Source: Sphaerisporangium rubeum
GTDB lineage: Bacteria > Actinomycetota > Actinomycetes > Streptosporangiales > Streptosporangiaceae
Length of the DNA: 64,000 bases
Direction of reading: 5' to 3'
Assembly (NCBI RefSeq): GCF_014207705.1
Contig: NZ_JACHIU010000001.1
Coordinates: forward strand, 3,774,501 to 3,838,500
Shown here: positions 1 to 8,698 of the stretch, one piece after another
Layout of the letters: each line of letters opens with the position of its first letter
Numbering within the stretch: position 1 is the first letter of the stretch
Position numbers and translations under genes: made by a program
Notes under the pieces: generated by a model
Told to the model about the DNA's origin: nothing
The model's input: the letters and a program-made list of their open reading frames with translations, nothing else
Databases searched by the model: none

Positions 1-2
1 TC

Positions 3-3000
3 ATCATGATCGCCCTTGTGGTCAGCGCGTTCGGTGTCTTCGCGATCCCGTCACTGAAGCAGCAGTTGCTGCCGTCGCTGTCGTTCCCCGGCGCGTTCGT
101 GGTGGCACCGTACCCGGGGGCCGCGCCTGACATCGTGGAGGAGCAGGTCGCCAAGCCCATCGAGGCGAGCTTCCAGGGCATCGAAGGCGTCACCAAGATC
201 ACCTCGGTGTCGCGTGAGGGCCGCGCGCAGGTGCAGGTGGCGTTCGAGTACGGCACCGACATCGACGGCGCGGTCAGTTCGATGCAGCAGGCCATCAGCC
301 GCATCAAGGCGCAGCTTCCCGCCGGGGTGGACCCCCAGGTGCTGGCCGGCGGCACCGACGACATCCCGGTGATGGTGCTGGCGGTCGGCGACGGCGGCGA
401 CGACCGCGCCATGCTGGACAAGCTGGAGCGTGTCGCGGTGCCGCAGCTGCGGGCCGTGGAGGGTGTGCGCGAGGTGACGGTCAGCGGCGCGCGTGAGCAG
501 ACCGTGGTCATCTACCCCGACACCGGCAAGATGATCAAGATGGGGTTGTCGCCGGCGATGATCCCCGATGTGCTGCGCGCCAACGGCACCCCCGTCCCGG
601 CCGGCAGCCTCGTCAAGGACGGCACGTCGCTGACCGTGCAGGTGGGGCGGCGCGTCGACTCCATCGCCGATCTGAAGAACCTGTACCTCACCCCGCAGGC
701 CCAGGCCCTGCCCCAGCAGGCCCGTCCCGGCGCGCAGCAGGGCCTCCCCGGCAGGGCCGGTGCGGTGGCGCCGCCGGCGGCACCCAAGCCGGTGAAGCTC
801 GGCGACGTGGCCGACATCGTGCGCGAGCCGGCCGAGGCGACCACCATCACCCGCACCAACGGCAAGAGCAGCCTCGGTGTCGCCATCACCATGACCCCCG
901 ACGGCAACGCGGTGCGCATCTCCCACGACGTGCGCGCGCAGCTGGCGGGCCTGACCCGTGCGCTCGGCGACGCCTCGGAGATCACCGTGGTGTTCGACCA
1001 GGCCCCCTACGTCGAGCGGTCCATCGAGGACCTGTCCACCGAGGGCCTGCTCGGCCTGGTGTTCGCGGTCCTGGTGATCCTGCTGTTCCTGCTGTCGGTG
1101 CGGTCCACCATCGTCACCGCGGTGTCGATCCCGCTGTCGGTGGTGATCGCGCTGATCGCGCTGTGGGTGGGGGACTACTCGCTGAACCTGCTGACGCTCG
1201 GCGCGCTGACCATCGCCATCGGCCGTGTCGTGGACGACTCGATCGTGGTGCTGGAGAACATCAAACGGCACCTGGCGTACGGCGAGCCGAAACGGCAGGC
1301 GGTGCTGCGCGCGGTGCGCGAGGTGAGCGGCGCGGTGACGGCGTCCACGCTCACCACGGTCGCGGTGTTCGCGCCGATCGCGTTCGTCGGCGGCATGGTG
1401 GGGCAGCTGTTCGCGCCGTTCGCGATCACCGTGACGGTGGCGCTGCTGGCGTCGCTGCTGGTGTCGCTGACCGTGATCCCGGTGCTGGCGTACTGGTTCC
1501 TCAAGGCGCCGGAACTGACTCCCGAGCAGGCCGCGGCGGTGCGCGCCGAGGCCGAGCGCAAGGAGCTGCGCAGCCCGCTGCAGCGCGCCTACCTGCCGGT
1601 GCTGCGGTTCGCGACCCGCCGCCGGTTCCTCACGCTGCTGCTGGGGTTCGTCGTGTTCGCCGGCACGGTGGGCCTGGCGCCGGGCCTGAAGACCAACTTC
1701 ATCGACTCCTCCGGCCAGGACACCATCTCCCTGACGCAGAAGATGCCACCGGGGACGGACCTGGCCACCACCGACGCCGCGGCCAAGAAGGTCGAGCAGA
1801 TCCTGTCCGGCATGGACGGCGTCGCCTCCTACCAGGTGAACGTGGGAGGCGGCGGGGGCTTCGCCGGCGGGCTCGGCGGGTCGGCCGACCGCGCGTCGTA
1901 CTCGGTGACCGTCGCCGAAGGCACCGACACCCCGGTGCTGCAGGACGAGCTGCGTGACCGCCTGGCCGGTCTCACCGGGGCGGGGGAGATCACCGTCGGC
2001 GGGCAGCAGAGCGGGTTCGCCTCCGACCGGGCCGAGGTGATCCTGCAGGGCCCCGACATCGCGGCGCTGCGCGCGGGCTCGGACGCGGTGCTGGCCGCGC
2101 TGAAGGGCATCGACGGGCTGCGGGACGTGTCGTCCAACCTGGAGTCCAGCGCGCCGCGGATCGAGGTCGACGTGGACCGCCGCAAGGCCGCCGCGCGGGG
2201 CCTCACCGAGGCCGGGGTCGCGCAGCAGGTCGCGCAGGCGTTCCGCGGCGCCCCGGTGGGGCAGGTCACCGTGGACGGCCGCACCAACGACCTGATCCTG
2301 CGGACCAGCAACGCGCCGAAGACCCTGACGGCGGTGCGGAACCTGACGCTGGCCGGCGCGGCGGGCACGGTGAAGCTGTCGAGCGTCGCCGAGGTGCGTG
2401 AGGCCGACGGGCCGACGCAGATCACCCGGCAGGACGGTGACCGCACCGCGTCGGTCTCGGCCGCCGCGACCGCCAGCGACCTCGGCGCCGTCACCGCGAA
2501 GATCACCGAGCGGATGGGGACCCTGACGCTGCCGGCCGGGGTGACCTACAGCATCGGCGGCATCAGCGCCGACCAGGGTGAGGCGTTCGCGCAGCTCGGC
2601 CTCGCGATGCTCGCGGCCATCGCCATCGTCTTCATGATCATGGTGGCGACGTTCCGGAGTTTCGTGCAGCCGCTGATCCTGCTGGTGTCCATCCCGTTCG
2701 CCGCGACCGGCGCCATCGGCCTGCTGCGCGTCACCGACACCCCGCTCGGCGTGCCGGCTCTCATCGGCATGCTGATGCTGATCGGCATCGTCGTCACCAA
2801 CGCCATCGTCCTGATCGACCTGATCAACCAGTACCGCGAACAGGGCCTCGGTGTGGTGGAGGCCGTCATGGAAGGCGGCAGGCGGCGCCTGCGGCCCATC
2901 CTGATGACCGCCATCGCCACCATCTGCGCGCTCACCCCGATGGCCGTCGGCCTCACCGGTTCGGGCGGGTTCATCTCCCAGCCGCTGGCCGTCGTGGTCA

Positions 3001-3161
3001 TCGGCGGGCTGGTGTCCTCCACCTTGCTCACCCTGGTGCTGGTGCCGACCCTGTACACCATCGTCGAACGCGTCAAGGAACGCCTGAGCCGCCGCGGCCG
3101 CCGCGGCGGCGCCGATGGCCCCGAGGTGACGGTGTACGACGCCGAGCTGGCCACCCGCTGA
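3..3161 (+). CDS. RND-family efflux pump, inner-membrane permease (5' partial)
   Basis: Proton-driven export permease of the AcrB/HAE-1 RND superfamily. The reading frame is open to the left edge, and the first visible residues (IALVVSAFGVFAIPSL) are already the first membrane helix, so about 15-25 N-terminal residues lie outside the window. The usual twofold architecture is present: helix 1, a periplasmic porter loop to about residue 340, a helix bundle with the proton-relay motif GRVVDDSIVVLE near residue 405, then a second helix-loop-helix half ending with the RPILMTAIATICAL segment near residue 980. Total length near 1,070 residues is normal for the family. A glycine-rich stretch (GGGGGFAGGLGG) lies in the second porter domain. 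The C-terminus is a short basic tail. Substrate cannot be told. Actinobacterial members often sit after a membrane-fusion protein gene, which would be upstream of this window. Confidence 0.93.
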   Translation: MMIALVVSAFGVFAIPSLKQQLLPSLSFPGAFVVAPYPGAAPDIVEEQVAKPIEASFQGIEGVTKITSVSREGRAQVQVAFEYGTDIDGAVSSMQQAISRIKAQLPAGVDPQVLAGGTDDIPVMVLAVGDGGDDRAMLDKLERVAVPQLRAVEGVREVTVSGAREQTVVIYPDTGKMIKMGLSPAMIPDVLRANGTPVPAGSLVKDGTSLTVQVGRRVDSIADLKNLYLTPQAQALPQQARPGAQQGLPGRAGAVAPPAAPKPVKLGDVADIVREPAEATTITRTNGKSSLGVAITMTPDGNAVRISHDVRAQLAGLTRALGDASEITVVFDQAPYVERSIEDLSTEGLLGLVFAVLVILLFLLSVRSTIVTAVSIPLSVVIALIALWVGDYSLNLLTLGALTIAIGRVVDDSIVVLENIKRHLAYGEPKRQAVLRAVREVSGAVTASTLTTVAVFAPIAFVGGMVGQLFAPFAITVTVALLASLLVSLTVIPVLAYWFLKAPELTPEQAAAVRAEAERKELRSPLQRAYLPVLRFATRRRFLTLLLGFVVFAGTVGLAPGLKTNFIDSSGQDTISLTQKMPPGTDLATTDAAAKKVEQILSGMDGVASYQVNVGGGGGFAGGLGGSADRASYSVTVAEGTDTPVLQDELRDRLAGLTGAGEITVGGQQSGFASDRAEVILQGPDIAALRAGSDAVLAALKGIDGLRDVSSNLESSAPRIEVDVDRRKAAARGLTEAGVAQQVAQAFRGAPVGQVTVDGRTNDLILRTSNAPKTLTAVRNLTLAGAAGTVKLSSVAEVREADGPTQITRQDGDRTASVSAAATASDLGAVTAKITERMGTLTLPAGVTYSIGGISADQGEAFAQLGLAMLAAIAIVFMIMVATFRSFVQPLILLVSIPFAATGAIGLLRVTDTPLGVPALIGMLMLIGIVVTNAIVLIDLINQYREQGLGVVEAVMEGGRRRLRPILMTAIATICALTPMAVGLTGSGGFISQPLAVVVIGGLVSSTLLTLVLVPTLYTIVERVKERLSRRGRRGGADGPEVTVYDAELATR

Positions 3162-3177
3162 CCCTGGCCGGGACGCC

Positions 3178-3204
3178 GGCCGGGACACCGGTGACGTCCC
3201 GGCC
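3178..3204. terminator. Hairpin between convergent genes
   Basis: A perfect 9-base inverted repeat (GGCCGGGAC / GTCCCGGCC) around a 9-base loop lies between the stop of the RND gene and the stop of the convergent hemerythrin-like gene. An additional copy of GGCCGGGAC sits at 3166-3174 and could form an alternative stem. No T-tract follows, as is usual for actinobacterial terminators, so bidirectional termination is inferred from position and stem strength. Confidence 0.55.
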
Positions 3205-3234
3205 GGCGCCGGGGGAGCGGAGGCCCGGGCCGGG

Positions 3235-4008
3235 TCAGCGGGCCCGGGGCCCGCGGCGCCGGTGGTGGCGCGCCGTCTTCGGCGGGGTGTACTGGTCCAG
3301 GCCGTAGATGTGCAGGGCCCGTTCGATGTCGGCGACCTCGCGGACGACGGTGGTGAAGCCGTGCGGGCCGAACCGGCGGTACTCCTCGGCCCGGAAGACC
3401 TCACCGAGGCGGGCCAGTTCCCTGGCCGGGGTCAACCGGCGGAACACGGGGAACACCACGGTGTCCTCACGGGCCTCGTGCGGCTCGTACATGCGCACGA
3501 ACGCCGCCATGTCCGACACCAAGGTGCGGCGGTCGCGAGCCGAGACCCCCGGGCCGCGGGTGACGGCGAGGATGCGCCTGGTCAGGTCACGTCCACGCCA
3601 GTGCTGCCGGTGCAAGACGGCGACCGTGCGGCGCAGCCGGCCGGCCTCGCGCAGCCGCGGGAAGACGTACTTCTCCTCCAGGCATTCGTGGTGCAGTTCG
3701 ACGAAGTCGTGGACGACCCGCGCCGCGGCGTGCAGCGCCTGCGCCGGCACCCGCTCACCACGCTGCACGCGGCGGATCCCCTCCCGGTACACCAGCAGGA
3801 TCCCTTTCAGCACCCCGTGCTCGCGCATGAGGTCCTCCGACGGCGACACCCCCGCCGTGGGCCCGTGGACCTGCGACGGGGCCGCCGCCGCGAGCGCCGG
3901 GGCCACCGGCCAGGACGGCACGGCCAGGGGGACCGCGCCGGCCAGGGCCGCGGCCGACAGGCTCAGCACGTCACGGCGGCTCACCGCCGGCACATCAGGA
4001 TCGTCCAC
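3235..4008 (-). CDS. Tat-exported hemerythrin-domain protein
   Basis: A 257-residue protein with an N-terminal twin-arginine signal (SRRDVLSLSAAALAGAVPLA, about residues 10-29), followed by an all-helical hemerythrin-type domain. The expected metal-ligand pattern is visible: an early HG motif (REHGVLKG), HDFVELHHECLEEKYVFPRL, an HRQHW segment, and YEPHEAREDTVVFP. Hemerythrin folds hold a di-iron centre that binds O2 or senses redox state; the export signal places this one outside the membrane. The start chosen is the GTG at 4008 because GGAG lies just upstream and the signal peptide begins there; longer readings add an Arg/Ala-rich stretch without family resemblance. Function beyond metal binding is unknown. 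The C-terminal tail is strongly basic. Confidence 0.82.
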   Translation of the reverse strand: MDDPDVPAVSRRDVLSLSAAALAGAVPLAVPSWPVAPALAAAAPSQVHGPTAGVSPSEDLMREHGVLKGILLVYREGIRRVQRGERVPAQALHAAARVVHDFVELHHECLEEKYVFPRLREAGRLRRTVAVLHRQHWRGRDLTRRILAVTRGPGVSARDRRTLVSDMAAFVRMYEPHEAREDTVVFPVFRRLTPARELARLGEVFRAEEYRRFGPHGFTTVVREVADIERALHIYGLDQYTPPKTARHHRRRGPRAR

Positions 4009-4209
4009 GATATCTCCGTTATGACGGGTTTCTCGGGTGTCGTCGCACGCACCCGTGTGTGCACCGGAGAATCCCCCCTCCCGTCCGGCCCCACGCCGAC
4101 CCCCGGGTAAACGCTTGATCCACCGCACCACCCCCGGGCCGCGGCGCACGCACCCCGGCCACGCGAAACCCCCGGCCACCCGCCGGACGGCGGCCACCGC
4201 CGCACCGCA

Positions 4210-4215
4210 TACACT
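4210..4215 (+). promoter_or_regulatory. -10 box of a leaderless purB transcript
   Basis: TACACT fits TANNNT and ends 8 bases before the GTG chosen as the purB start. No Shine-Dalgarno sequence is present between the box and the GTG, so transcription probably begins at the start codon itself. Confidence 0.5.
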
Positions 4216-4223
4216 TGGCGCAC

Positions 4224-5654
4224 GTGACCGCCAAGCCCAGCATCCCCGACGTCCTCGCCACCCGCTACGCCTCACCGGACCTGGTGCGGCTGTGGTCCCC
4301 CGAGCACAAGATCGTGGCCGAGCGGCGGCTGTGGCTGGCCGTCCTGCGCGCACAGGCCGACCTCGGCGTCCCCGTGCCCCCCGGCGTCGCCGACGACTAC
4401 GAACGCGTCGCCGGCACCGTCGACCTCACCTCCATCGCCGCACGCGAACGCCTCACCCGGCACGACGTCAAAGCCCGCATCGAGGAGTTCAACGCACTCG
4501 CCGGTCACGAGCACGTCCACAAAGGCATGACCTCACGCGACCTCACCGAGAACGTCGAGCAGATGCAGATCCGCGACAGCCTCCTGCTCGCCCGCGACCG
4601 CACCGTCGCACTGCTGGCCCGCCTCGGCGACCTCGCCGCACGCCACACCGGACTCGTCATGGCCGGCCGGTCCCACAACGTCGCCGCACAGGCCACCACC
4701 CTCGGCAAACGCTTCGCCACCACCGCCGACGAACTCCTCGCCGCCTACACCCGCTGCGAGGACCTTTTGGCCCGCTACCCCCTGCGCGGCATCAAAGGCC
4801 CCGTCGGCACCGCACAGGACATGCTCGACCTCCTCGGCGGCGACACCGCCAAACTCGACGCGCTGGAGGACCGCGTCGCCACGCACCTCGGGTTCGCCAC
4901 CCGCCTCGACAGCGTCGGCCAGGTCTACCCCCGCTCCCTCGACTACGACGTCCTCACCACACTGGTCCAGCTCGCCGCCGCCCCGTCCAGCCTCGCCACG
5001 ACGATCCGCCTCATGGCGGGCCACGAACTGGTCACCGAAGGCTTCCAGGAAGGCCAGGTCGGGTCCAGCGCCATGCCGCACAAGATGAACACCCGCTCCT
5101 GCGAACGCGTCAACGGCCTGGCCGTCGTCCTGCGCGGCTACACCGCCATGACCGCCGAACTCGCCGGCGACCAGTGGAACGAAGGCGACGTGTCCTGCTC
5201 GGTGGTCCGGCGCGTCGCGCTGCCCGGCGCGTTCTTCGCCTTCGACGGACTCACCGAGACCATGCTCACCGTCCTCGCCGAATTCGGCCCCTTCCCCGCC
5301 GTCATCCAGGCCGAACTCGACCGGTACCTGCCGTTCCTCGCCACCACCAAGATGCTCATGGCCGCCGTCCGCGCCGGCGTCGGCCGCGAGACCGCACACG
5401 AACTCATCAAAGAACACGCCGTCGCCGCCGCACTCGGCATGCGGCAGACCGGCTCACCCAACGACCTGCTCGACCGCCTCGGCACCGACCCCCGGTTCCC
5501 CCTGGACACCCCGGCCCTGCGCGGCCTGCTGGCCGACCCCGCGCCGTTCACCGGGGCCGCCACCCGCCAGGTCGAAGCCGTGGTGACCCGCATCGCCGCC
5601 GTCACCACCCGCCACCCCGGCGCCGCGGCCTACCGGCCCGGCCCCATCCTGTGA
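4224..5654 (+). CDS. purB: Adenylosuccinate lyase
   Basis: Catalyses two steps of purine synthesis: cleavage of SAICAR to AICAR plus fumarate, and of adenylosuccinate to AMP plus fumarate. It is a cytosolic homotetramer of the fumarase/aspartase superfamily. The superfamily signature GSSAMPHKMNTRSCE is near residue 280, and the conserved HKGMTSRDLTENVEQMQ segment near residue 95 supports purB over argininosuccinate lyase or fumarase. At 476 residues it has the length of the actinobacterial form. A TTG at 4215 could add three codons, but it overlaps the -10 box TACACT; the GTG at 4224 with no ribosome binding site fits a leaderless mRNA. The downstream GNAT gene overlaps its stop by four bases, so the two are translationally coupled. 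Confidence 0.95.
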   Translation: MTAKPSIPDVLATRYASPDLVRLWSPEHKIVAERRLWLAVLRAQADLGVPVPPGVADDYERVAGTVDLTSIAARERLTRHDVKARIEEFNALAGHEHVHKGMTSRDLTENVEQMQIRDSLLLARDRTVALLARLGDLAARHTGLVMAGRSHNVAAQATTLGKRFATTADELLAAYTRCEDLLARYPLRGIKGPVGTAQDMLDLLGGDTAKLDALEDRVATHLGFATRLDSVGQVYPRSLDYDVLTTLVQLAAAPSSLATTIRLMAGHELVTEGFQEGQVGSSAMPHKMNTRSCERVNGLAVVLRGYTAMTAELAGDQWNEGDVSCSVVRRVALPGAFFAFDGLTETMLTVLAEFGPFPAVIQAELDRYLPFLATTKMLMAAVRAGVGRETAHELIKEHAVAAALGMRQTGSPNDLLDRLGTDPRFPLDTPALRGLLADPAPFTGAATRQVEAVVTRIAAVTTRHPGAAAYRPGPIL

Positions 5655-6391
5655 CCCGGGAACTCACCCGGCCCGCCGACATCACCGCCGCCGCACCCCC
5701 CGCCACCATGCTCCACTGGGCCGTGCAGGGCCGGCGGCCCGGTGTGCGGGTCTTCACCCACCGCGACGCCGTCGCGGTGGCCTGCCCCGCGCTGGCCCGC
5801 CGCGACCGGCTCACCGTCACCGGCCCACCCGCCGACGCCGTCCCCCTGGTCCGCCACGCACTGGCCGAGACCGGACCCACCTACCGGCCCCTCGGCGGCG
5901 AACCCCTCATCCGGCACCTCGCCGCACACGTCCCCGGCCTGGAGTTCGCCGCCGCGTTCCACTGGCTGGACACCCGCACCGCCGCACCCGGCGCCACCGG
6001 CGACGCCACCTGGCTCACCCCCGCCGACGAACCCGCGGTCACCACACTGCTCGCCGCCGCCAACCCCGGCTCCTACGCCGTCCCCGGGCTCCCCGGCGTC
6101 CACCGCTGGGCCGGGATCCGCGGCGGCGACGGCACACCGGTATCGGTCGGCGCCGACGCCTGGAGCACCCCCGGCGCCGGGTTCATCGCCGGAGTCGCCA
6201 CCGCCGCCGCGCACCGCGGCCTCGGCCACGCCGAAACCGTGTGCCGGTTCCTCGTCAACTCCCTGCACGCACACCACGGCTACGTCGCCCTCATGGCCGA
6301 CGCCGGGAACCACACCGCCGCCGGCATCTACCACCGCCTCGGCCTGACCCGCCACACCGTCGCCGCCGCACGCCTCACCACCCCCACCTGA
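5651..6391 (+). CDS. GNAT-family N-acetyltransferase
   Basis: A 246-residue protein with a C-terminal GNAT fold. The acetyl-CoA binding region is seen as GVATAAAHRGLGHAETVCRFLVN, residues about 180-202 (key features: the R/G-x-G-x turn at HRGLGHA), followed by the typical ADAGNHTAAGIYHRLGL ending in which a residue pairs with the cofactor and the last strand closes the sheet. The N-terminal half looks like a degenerate first GNAT repeat, as in other two-lobed actinobacterial members. GTG at 5651 overlaps the purB stop as GTGA, implying co-translation with purB. Substrate unknown. Confidence 0.85.
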   Translation: MTRELTRPADITAAAPPATMLHWAVQGRRPGVRVFTHRDAVAVACPALARRDRLTVTGPPADAVPLVRHALAETGPTYRPLGGEPLIRHLAAHVPGLEFAAAFHWLDTRTAAPGATGDATWLTPADEPAVTTLLAAANPGSYAVPGLPGVHRWAGIRGGDGTPVSVGADAWSTPGAGFIAGVATAAAHRGLGHAETVCRFLVNSLHAHHGYVALMADAGNHTAAGIYHRLGLTRHTVAAARLTTPT

Positions 6392-6460
6392 CCCCGCGTC
6401 CGTCCACCGGCGAGAAAACCAGATGAGAACCGCGGCGCGGACAGGCACAGTGAGGAGGTG

Positions 6461-7501
6461 ATGTCCGATTTCGTGTCCGGGTTCGTTCCCGGACGGGAAC
6501 TTTCCCGCGCCTTCTACACCCAGATGGTGCGTCCACTCATAGGCAACGTGCCCCACGGCGCGGCACTCATCGGCCCCGGATCAGAGGTCCTGGCCTTCGA
6601 CACCCAGCGGTCCGCCGACCACGACTTCGGCCCCCGCGTCCTCATCTTCACCGAACCCGCACGCGTCCCCGCGCTCACCAAACTCCTCGACGGACGCCTC
6701 CCCGAACGGTTCCGCGGCTACCCCACCACCTACGGCTCCGCGCACCGGCTCATCCGCCACGGCGTCCAGGTCACCGACCTCGGCACCTGGGCCGAAAGCC
6801 GCCTCGGCTTCGACCCCCGCGGCCAGATCACCACCGCCGACTGGCTGTCGGCACCCTGGCAACGCCTCGCCGAGACCACCAGCGGCGAAGTCTTCCACGA
6901 CGGCCTCGGGGAACTCACCACCGCACGCGCCAACCTGCGCTGGTACCCCCCGCACATCTGGCGGTACATCCTGGCCTGCCAATGGCGCCGCGTCGCGCAA
7001 CTGGAAAGCTTCCCCGGCCGCTGCGAAGAGGTCGGCGACCACCTCGGCTCCGTCGTCGTCACCGCACGCCTCGTCGAAGACCTCATGCGGCTGTGCCTGC
7101 TCATGCGCCGCCGCTACCCCCCGTACGCCAAATGGCTCGGCAGCGCCTTCGCACGCCTCGGCGGATCCGCCGAACTGGGGGAGAGGTTCACCGCCGCACT
7201 CACCGCCCCCACCTGGCGCCGGCGCGAGGAGAACCTGTGCGCCGCCTACCGCGGCGTCGCCGCCCTCCACAACCGCCTCCGCCTCACCCCACCCCTCGAC
7301 GAAACCCCCCGCCCCTACCACGACCGCCCCTTCATGGTCATCGCCGCCGACCGCTTCACCGACGCCCTCCTCGCCACCACAACCCCCGACCTCCGCACCG
7401 CCCCCCTCTCCGGCTCAGTAGACCAACTCTGCGACAACACCGACATCCTCACCGACCCCCACCACACCACCCAGATAGCCCAAGCCCCACACAACCCCTG
7501 A
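6461..7501 (+). CDS. DUF4037-type nucleotidyltransferase-like protein
   Basis: A 346-residue protein with a nucleotidyltransferase-like N-terminus (GPGSEVLAFDTQRSADHDFG, about residues 40-59, with the G-S and D/D positions of the fold). It is followed by the DUF4037 helical domain, recognisable by LGFDP, TTADWLSAPWQRLAE, ACQWRRVAQLE and LMRLCLLMRRRYPPYAKWLG. Members are cytosolic and their substrates are unknown. AGGAGG at 6453-6458 stands only two bases before the ATG at 6461; a GTG at 6473 is an alternative start with wide spacing. The last 40 residues are proline/threonine-rich and low in complexity. It stands alone, 69 bases after the GNAT gene. Confidence 0.8.
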   Translation: MSDFVSGFVPGRELSRAFYTQMVRPLIGNVPHGAALIGPGSEVLAFDTQRSADHDFGPRVLIFTEPARVPALTKLLDGRLPERFRGYPTTYGSAHRLIRHGVQVTDLGTWAESRLGFDPRGQITTADWLSAPWQRLAETTSGEVFHDGLGELTTARANLRWYPPHIWRYILACQWRRVAQLESFPGRCEEVGDHLGSVVVTARLVEDLMRLCLLMRRRYPPYAKWLGSAFARLGGSAELGERFTAALTAPTWRRREENLCAAYRGVAALHNRLRLTPPLDETPRPYHDRPFMVIAADRFTDALLATTTPDLRTAPLSGSVDQLCDNTDILTDPHHTTQIAQAPHNP

Positions 7502-7584
7502 AATCATACAAATCTACAAAGTAAAGGCTCTGGCTATACGGACACCACCTAAAACACAGAGAGCAACCCCATCAACAACAAGAC

Positions 7585-7659
7585 GGGGAGCCGGGGGAGC
7601 CGGGGGAGCCGGGGGAGCCGGGGGAGCCGGGGGAGCCGGGGGAGCCGGGGGAGCCGGGG
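7585..7659 (+). repeat. Tandem array of 9-bp GGGGAGCCG units (8 copies)
   Basis: Eight exact head-to-tail copies of GGGGAGCCG run from 7585 to 7656, followed by GGG. The array starts after an AT-rich stretch downstream of the DUF4037 gene and stops one base before the stop codon of the convergent aldo/keto reductase, so it is intergenic. Seven of the eight junctions create the octamer GGGGGAGC, which occurs elsewhere in the window always pointing at the dif candidate at 11579. It is therefore either a slipped-strand expansion of that motif or a dense loading cluster for whatever reads it. Confidence 0.95.
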
Positions 7660-7660
7660 C

Positions 7661-8647
7661 CTACCAGCGGTGGTGGACCAGGGGACGGATGAGTTCGTCG
7701 TACACGGCGGCGACCGCCGTGCGGGTTTCGGCGTCCAATGGCGGGAAAGCCGCGGCGGCCACATTGGACCGCGCCTGCTCGGGGTTGCGGGCACCGGGGA
7801 TCACCACGCTGACACCGTGCTGGTCGACGATCCACCGCAACGCGAACTGCGCCATCGTCATGCCTTCCGGCACCAGCGGCCGCAACCGCTCCACCGCGGC
7901 GAGGCCCGTCGCGTAGTCGACACCCGAGAACGTCTCACCCACGTCGAACGCCTCACCATGCCGGTTGAACCGGCGATGATCATCCGGACCGAACGCCGTG
8001 TCCAGCGAGTAACGACCCGACAGCAACCCGCTGGCCAGCGGGACACGCGCGATCACACCCACCCCCGCCTCCGCCGCCGCCGGCAACACCCGCTCCAGCG
8101 GCTTCAACCGGAACGCGTTGAGAATGATCTGCACCGTCGCCACCCCGGGCCGCGCGATCGCCGTCAACGCCTCCTCACACGTCTCCACACTCACCCCGTA
8201 CGCGGCGACCCGGCCCTCCGCCACCAGCGTGTCCAGCGCGTCGTACACCGCCTGCGTCGAATACACCGGCGTCGGCGGGCAGTGCAACTGCACCAGGTCC
8301 AGCGTGCCGACACCGAGGTTCCGCCGCGACCGATCGTTCCACGCACGGAAATTGTCCAACGTGTACGCCGACGGCTCCTGCGGCACCCGGCGGCCCATCT
8401 TGGTCGCCACCGTCACCCCGGGCCGCTCCTTCAGCAACCGGCCCACGATCTGCTCACTACGGCCATCCCCATACACATCGGCCGTGTCGACGAACGACAC
8501 CCCGGCATCCACCGCGGCACGCAACGTCGCCAGCGCCTCGTCCTCACCGACCTCACCCCAGTCGGCACCCAGCTGCCACGCACCCAGCCCCACCACACCG
8601 ACCCGGCGACCCGTCCTGCCCAGCACACGTTCTTCCACACGCGGCAT
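7661..8647 (-). CDS. Aldo/keto reductase
   Basis: A 328-residue NADPH-dependent (alpha/beta)8-barrel oxidoreductase. Seen: GLGAWQLGADWGEV at the first strand, the catalytic-Asp region FVDTADVYGDGRSEQIVGRLL (Asp, Tyr of the tetrad near residues 50-55), DLVQLHCPP with the His, and the cofactor segment VIPGARNPEQARSN near the C-terminus. This matches the YghZ/PLP-like AKR group acting on small aldehydes or ketones. ATG at 8647 is preferred over an upstream GTG because homology begins there. The gene lies 51 bases downstream of a tyrosine recombinase on the same strand and may be read from its transcript. It ends directly against the 9-bp repeat array. Confidence 0.88.
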   Translation of the reverse strand: MPRVEERVLGRTGRRVGVVGLGAWQLGADWGEVGEDEALATLRAAVDAGVSFVDTADVYGDGRSEQIVGRLLKERPGVTVATKMGRRVPQEPSAYTLDNFRAWNDRSRRNLGVGTLDLVQLHCPPTPVYSTQAVYDALDTLVAEGRVAAYGVSVETCEEALTAIARPGVATVQIILNAFRLKPLERVLPAAAEAGVGVIARVPLASGLLSGRYSLDTAFGPDDHRRFNRHGEAFDVGETFSGVDYATGLAAVERLRPLVPEGMTMAQFALRWIVDQHGVSVVIPGARNPEQARSNVAAAAFPPLDAETRTAVAAVYDELIRPLVHHRW

Positions 8648-8698
8648 CGTACGGCCCCCCACCCGCACCACCCACCCGGGGGGCCACCCCCGGCACGA

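Noticed and set aside
51..3404. A 1,117-codon open frame antisense to the RND pump gene, and similar long antisense frames elsewhere
   Set aside because: High GC removes stop codons from other frames; the translations are His/Arg/Gln-rich without any domain, and the opposite frame is a clear known protein.
7585..7659. CRISPR array
   Set aside because: The units are 9 bases without spacers and no cas gene is in the window.
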